Shown: positions 62,481-64,000 of the stretch, in pieces
How the letters are laid out: each line of letters opens with the position of its first letter
Numbering within the stretch: the stretch's first letter is position 1
Source of the DNA: Apostichopus japonicus
Lineage: Eukaryota; Echinodermata; Holothuroidea; Aspidochirotida; Stichopodidae
Length of the DNA stretch: 64,000 nt
Reading direction: 5' to 3'
Assembly: GCF_037975245.1 (NCBI RefSeq)
Contig: NC_092564.1
Location: 10,394,484 to 10,458,483, forward strand
Notes under the pieces: model-generated
What the model saw: the letters and a program-made list of their open reading frames with translations, nothing else
Databases searched by the model: none
What the model was told of the DNA's origin: nothing
Program-made: the position numbers and the translations under genes

Positions 62481-63009
62481 AAATGGCTCCTGACATTTCA
62501 CCTTAAAACAAGTCACCACCACCTGTGACTTTTCTTCAAAACACTTAGTGGCATAAAACACTCTTTTTTTTTTTTGTATGTAATAAATCAATTCATGACA
62601 CTCATAGACAATCTTGAGAGCAAACTGTGCAAAATGCAATCAATATGACAAAATGTTAATAATCCTTGCACTTAATAGGACTGTATCCCACCATAACATT
62701 CACTGTTTCAACCTAGGAGAACAGGTTTCCTTCATTAAATTTCACAGAAAAAATATTAGTTTCCTTACTTCACATCATGTACAATAGATATAAGTGGATA
62801 ACTCAACCACAAATAGTTTGTCAGAAAAAAAAATAGTAATTGTTACTATTGGTTTCAACACACAAAACAAAATATGACCTTCTAATCATATGAAAATAAA
62901 TGTAATGAGTTGTAAGTTATTTACTCAACACGTCTTTGCAGATCTGTTTCCAGTGTAGCATACTGTGACAGACAAATACTAACAGATCATATCGTTCCAT
63001 CTGCAACAA
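62481..63009 (-). other. Untranslated stretch between pol stop and polypurine tract
   Basis: No open frame with recognisable similarity is seen. The minus strand includes T-rich runs. No env-like frame is present. Confidence 0.5.
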
Positions 63010-64000
63010 TTAAACATTGGCTACCAAAGAGCAAATGGCCTTAGAAAACTCTTTTGGGAGATCCCTACATGACAATAAAAAATTAGTTTTCTCTTCCCAG
63101 GAGGGGCTAGTAACCTTACATTGGTTTGCTATGTGAGCATGTGGCACACCTTTGCGTCGTGCTGCCAATCTTGCCGATCGTCTAGTTGGTCGTACTGCGT
63201 GCCGTACTCGTGATCCCAGCACAGGGCCTGTTGGGGTGGACTTAGTCTTAGTCTTTGGGGATCGGGGTGCCGGTATAGGCGGTGTCTCTGTCGATGGGGT
63301 AACAGCTTCTGGCTCCACTGGGATTCTTCTCTCTTCCAAACTAACGTTGTGCTCTGCCTCTTCCAATGTACCATGCAGAGTAGTCACTTCTTGTTCCTTT
63401 AATATTCTGGGAACCTCCTCAGGGGTTAAACAAGCTCTTGACCTTCTAGCTGGTACAGGCCTTGTTACCACTGCATACCAGGATGACTGATCATCTGTAT
63501 CACTATCCTCTGTAACGTCAACTAAGGGCTTATCGTGGTAACATTGTCTTGGTCTTGGGACTGGTTTCTTTGGGGTTTCTGGGGGATCACATATACTCAT
63601 CGATTCTGGAATAGGTAGCAATAGGTTTCTATGAAGTGTACGCCTCTTTCCTCTCCCAAGCTCTTGCTCTACCACATACACAGGTATATCAGGGTTAACT
63701 CTCCTTAAAACTTTGTAAACCTCTTGACCCCAACGATCAGCTAGCTTGTGTTTACCTCTGAGGTGCACATTCCTCACTAGTACTCTGTCCTCTGGTTCAA
63801 GCTCATTTCCTTTAGCCTTGGAGTCATATACGTGTTTGTTGTGTTGTGCTCTCTCTTTGGAGTGTTTTGCAGCTAGTTGGTGAGCAAATTCTAGTTTTTC
63901 TCGTAGTTGCTCCGCATACTTATGGTGAGTTCTTGTGGATATTACTGGTTTAGGGAGTTGCATTGCTACATCCGATGGGAGGATCGGGTTTCTACCAAAC
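63010..64000 (-). CDS. Ty3/gypsy pol C-terminus (integrase end), partial
   Basis: The frame is open to the window edge. The first codons inside read FGRNPILPSDVA, the segment that follows the integrase catalytic core in Ty3/gypsy polyproteins, so the apparent start at 63963 is not the real one. From that methionine, residues 15-50 form a lysine-rich helical segment (YAEQLREKLEFAHQLAAKHS). LEPEDRVLVRNV is at about 55-66, and KLADRWGQEVYKVLRRV at 73-89 occupies the GPY/F position. The segment ends at RTLHRNLLLPI (108-118). After it come about 200 residues of proline- and arginine-rich tail, with RPTRRSARLAARRKG near 262-276, a style seen at the ends of gypsy polyproteins. The frame ends at TAA 63010-63012. 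No break is seen in this part. The enzyme would join element DNA to the host chromosome. Unlike the spliced integrase at 58020-59808, this frame has no introns. Confidence 0.88.
   Translation of the reverse strand, partial: FGRNPILPSDVAMQLPKPVISTRTHHKYAEQLREKLEFAHQLAAKHSKERAQHNKHVYDSKAKGNELEPEDRVLVRNVHLRGKHKLADRWGQEVYKVLRRVNPDIPVYVVEQELGRGKRRTLHRNLLLPIPESMSICDPPETPKKPVPRPRQCYHDKPLVDVTEDSDTDDQSSWYAVVTRPVPARRSRACLTPEEVPRILKEQEVTTLHGTLEEAEHNVSLEERRIPVEPEAVTPSTETPPIPAPRSPKTKTKSTPTGPVLGSRVRHAVRPTRRSARLAARRKGVPHAHIANQCKVTSPSWEEKTNFLLSCRDLPKEFSKAICSLVANV

Larger units (their letters stand above)
60901..64000 (-). mobile_element. 3' part of a Ty3/gypsy-type LTR retrotransposon
   Basis: On the minus strand the order is integrase C-terminus (entering from beyond 64000), stop, about 530 bases untranslated, polypurine tract, and a probable 3' LTR ending at 60901. 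That is the standard 3' half of a Ty3/gypsy element, without an env gene. The 5' half lies outside the window. A matching 5' LTR would confirm it. Confidence 0.78.

Noticed and set aside
62286-62639. 117-codon hydrophobic frame on the minus strand
   Set aside because: Its phenylalanine-rich end is translation of the A-rich minisatellite, and it crosses the polypurine tract and LTR boundary.
63152-63490. 112-codon plus-strand frame
   Set aside because: Antisense shadow of the gypsy pol tail.

Overview
This window reads as non-coding, repeat-dominated chromatin from an animal genome. The evidence is a very long tandem satellite, several metazoan retrotransposon families, and an integrase gene split by GT-AG introns. 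The AT-rich single-copy sequence is full of 'taggcct'-type words, which I associate with marine deuterostomes such as echinoderms. That assignment is a low-confidence impression, not a measurement. No intact host gene, rRNA or true tRNA gene was found.

Region 1 (1-47484) is one head-to-tail satellite array with a 165-bp unit: 287 full units and one truncated unit, all in the same orientation. I found only four or five single-base indels while reading it. Read on the minus strand, each unit carries a tRNA-like core: an A-box-like motif, a perfect GCGC/GCGC D-arm-like hairpin and a B box (GGTTCGAACCC). The family therefore looks like a tRNA-derived SINE head that was amplified in tandem. Copied blocks of many units (offsets of 44, 38, 20, 14 and 4 units) show repeated unequal exchange. 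Unit divergence rises sharply at the right edge.

Region 2 (47485-51480) starts where the poly(A) tail of a dead minus-strand L1/Tx1-type LINE is joined directly to the last, truncated satellite unit. Beyond that LINE lies a rearranged fragment of a DIRS-like reverse transcriptase, with an 84-bp block present twice.

Region 3 (51497-54252) holds two copies of a plus-strand CR1/L2-type LINE, one directly after the other. The first is only a 3' end; the second carries a broken reverse transcriptase. Both 3' ends keep a 12-bp stem-loop with a compensatory base-pair change between copies. A (TA)n tract follows.

Region 4 (54253-60900) is mostly unassigned AT-rich sequence. It contains a poly(A) tract, a possible inverted-repeat element, a perfect 10-bp hairpin, a four-exon integrase pseudogene of the Ginger1/GIN1/KRBA2 kind, and a 407-bp MITE.

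Region 5 (60901-64000) is the 3' end of a minus-strand Ty3/gypsy-type LTR retrotransposon: the integrase C-terminus with an open frame running off the window, a polypurine tract, and a probable 1.56-kb 3' LTR containing minisatellites.

The genes do not form a pathway. The window shows a satellite boundary that has collected mobile elements. The two observations most worth follow-up are the tRNA-like satellite and the spliced integrase locus.
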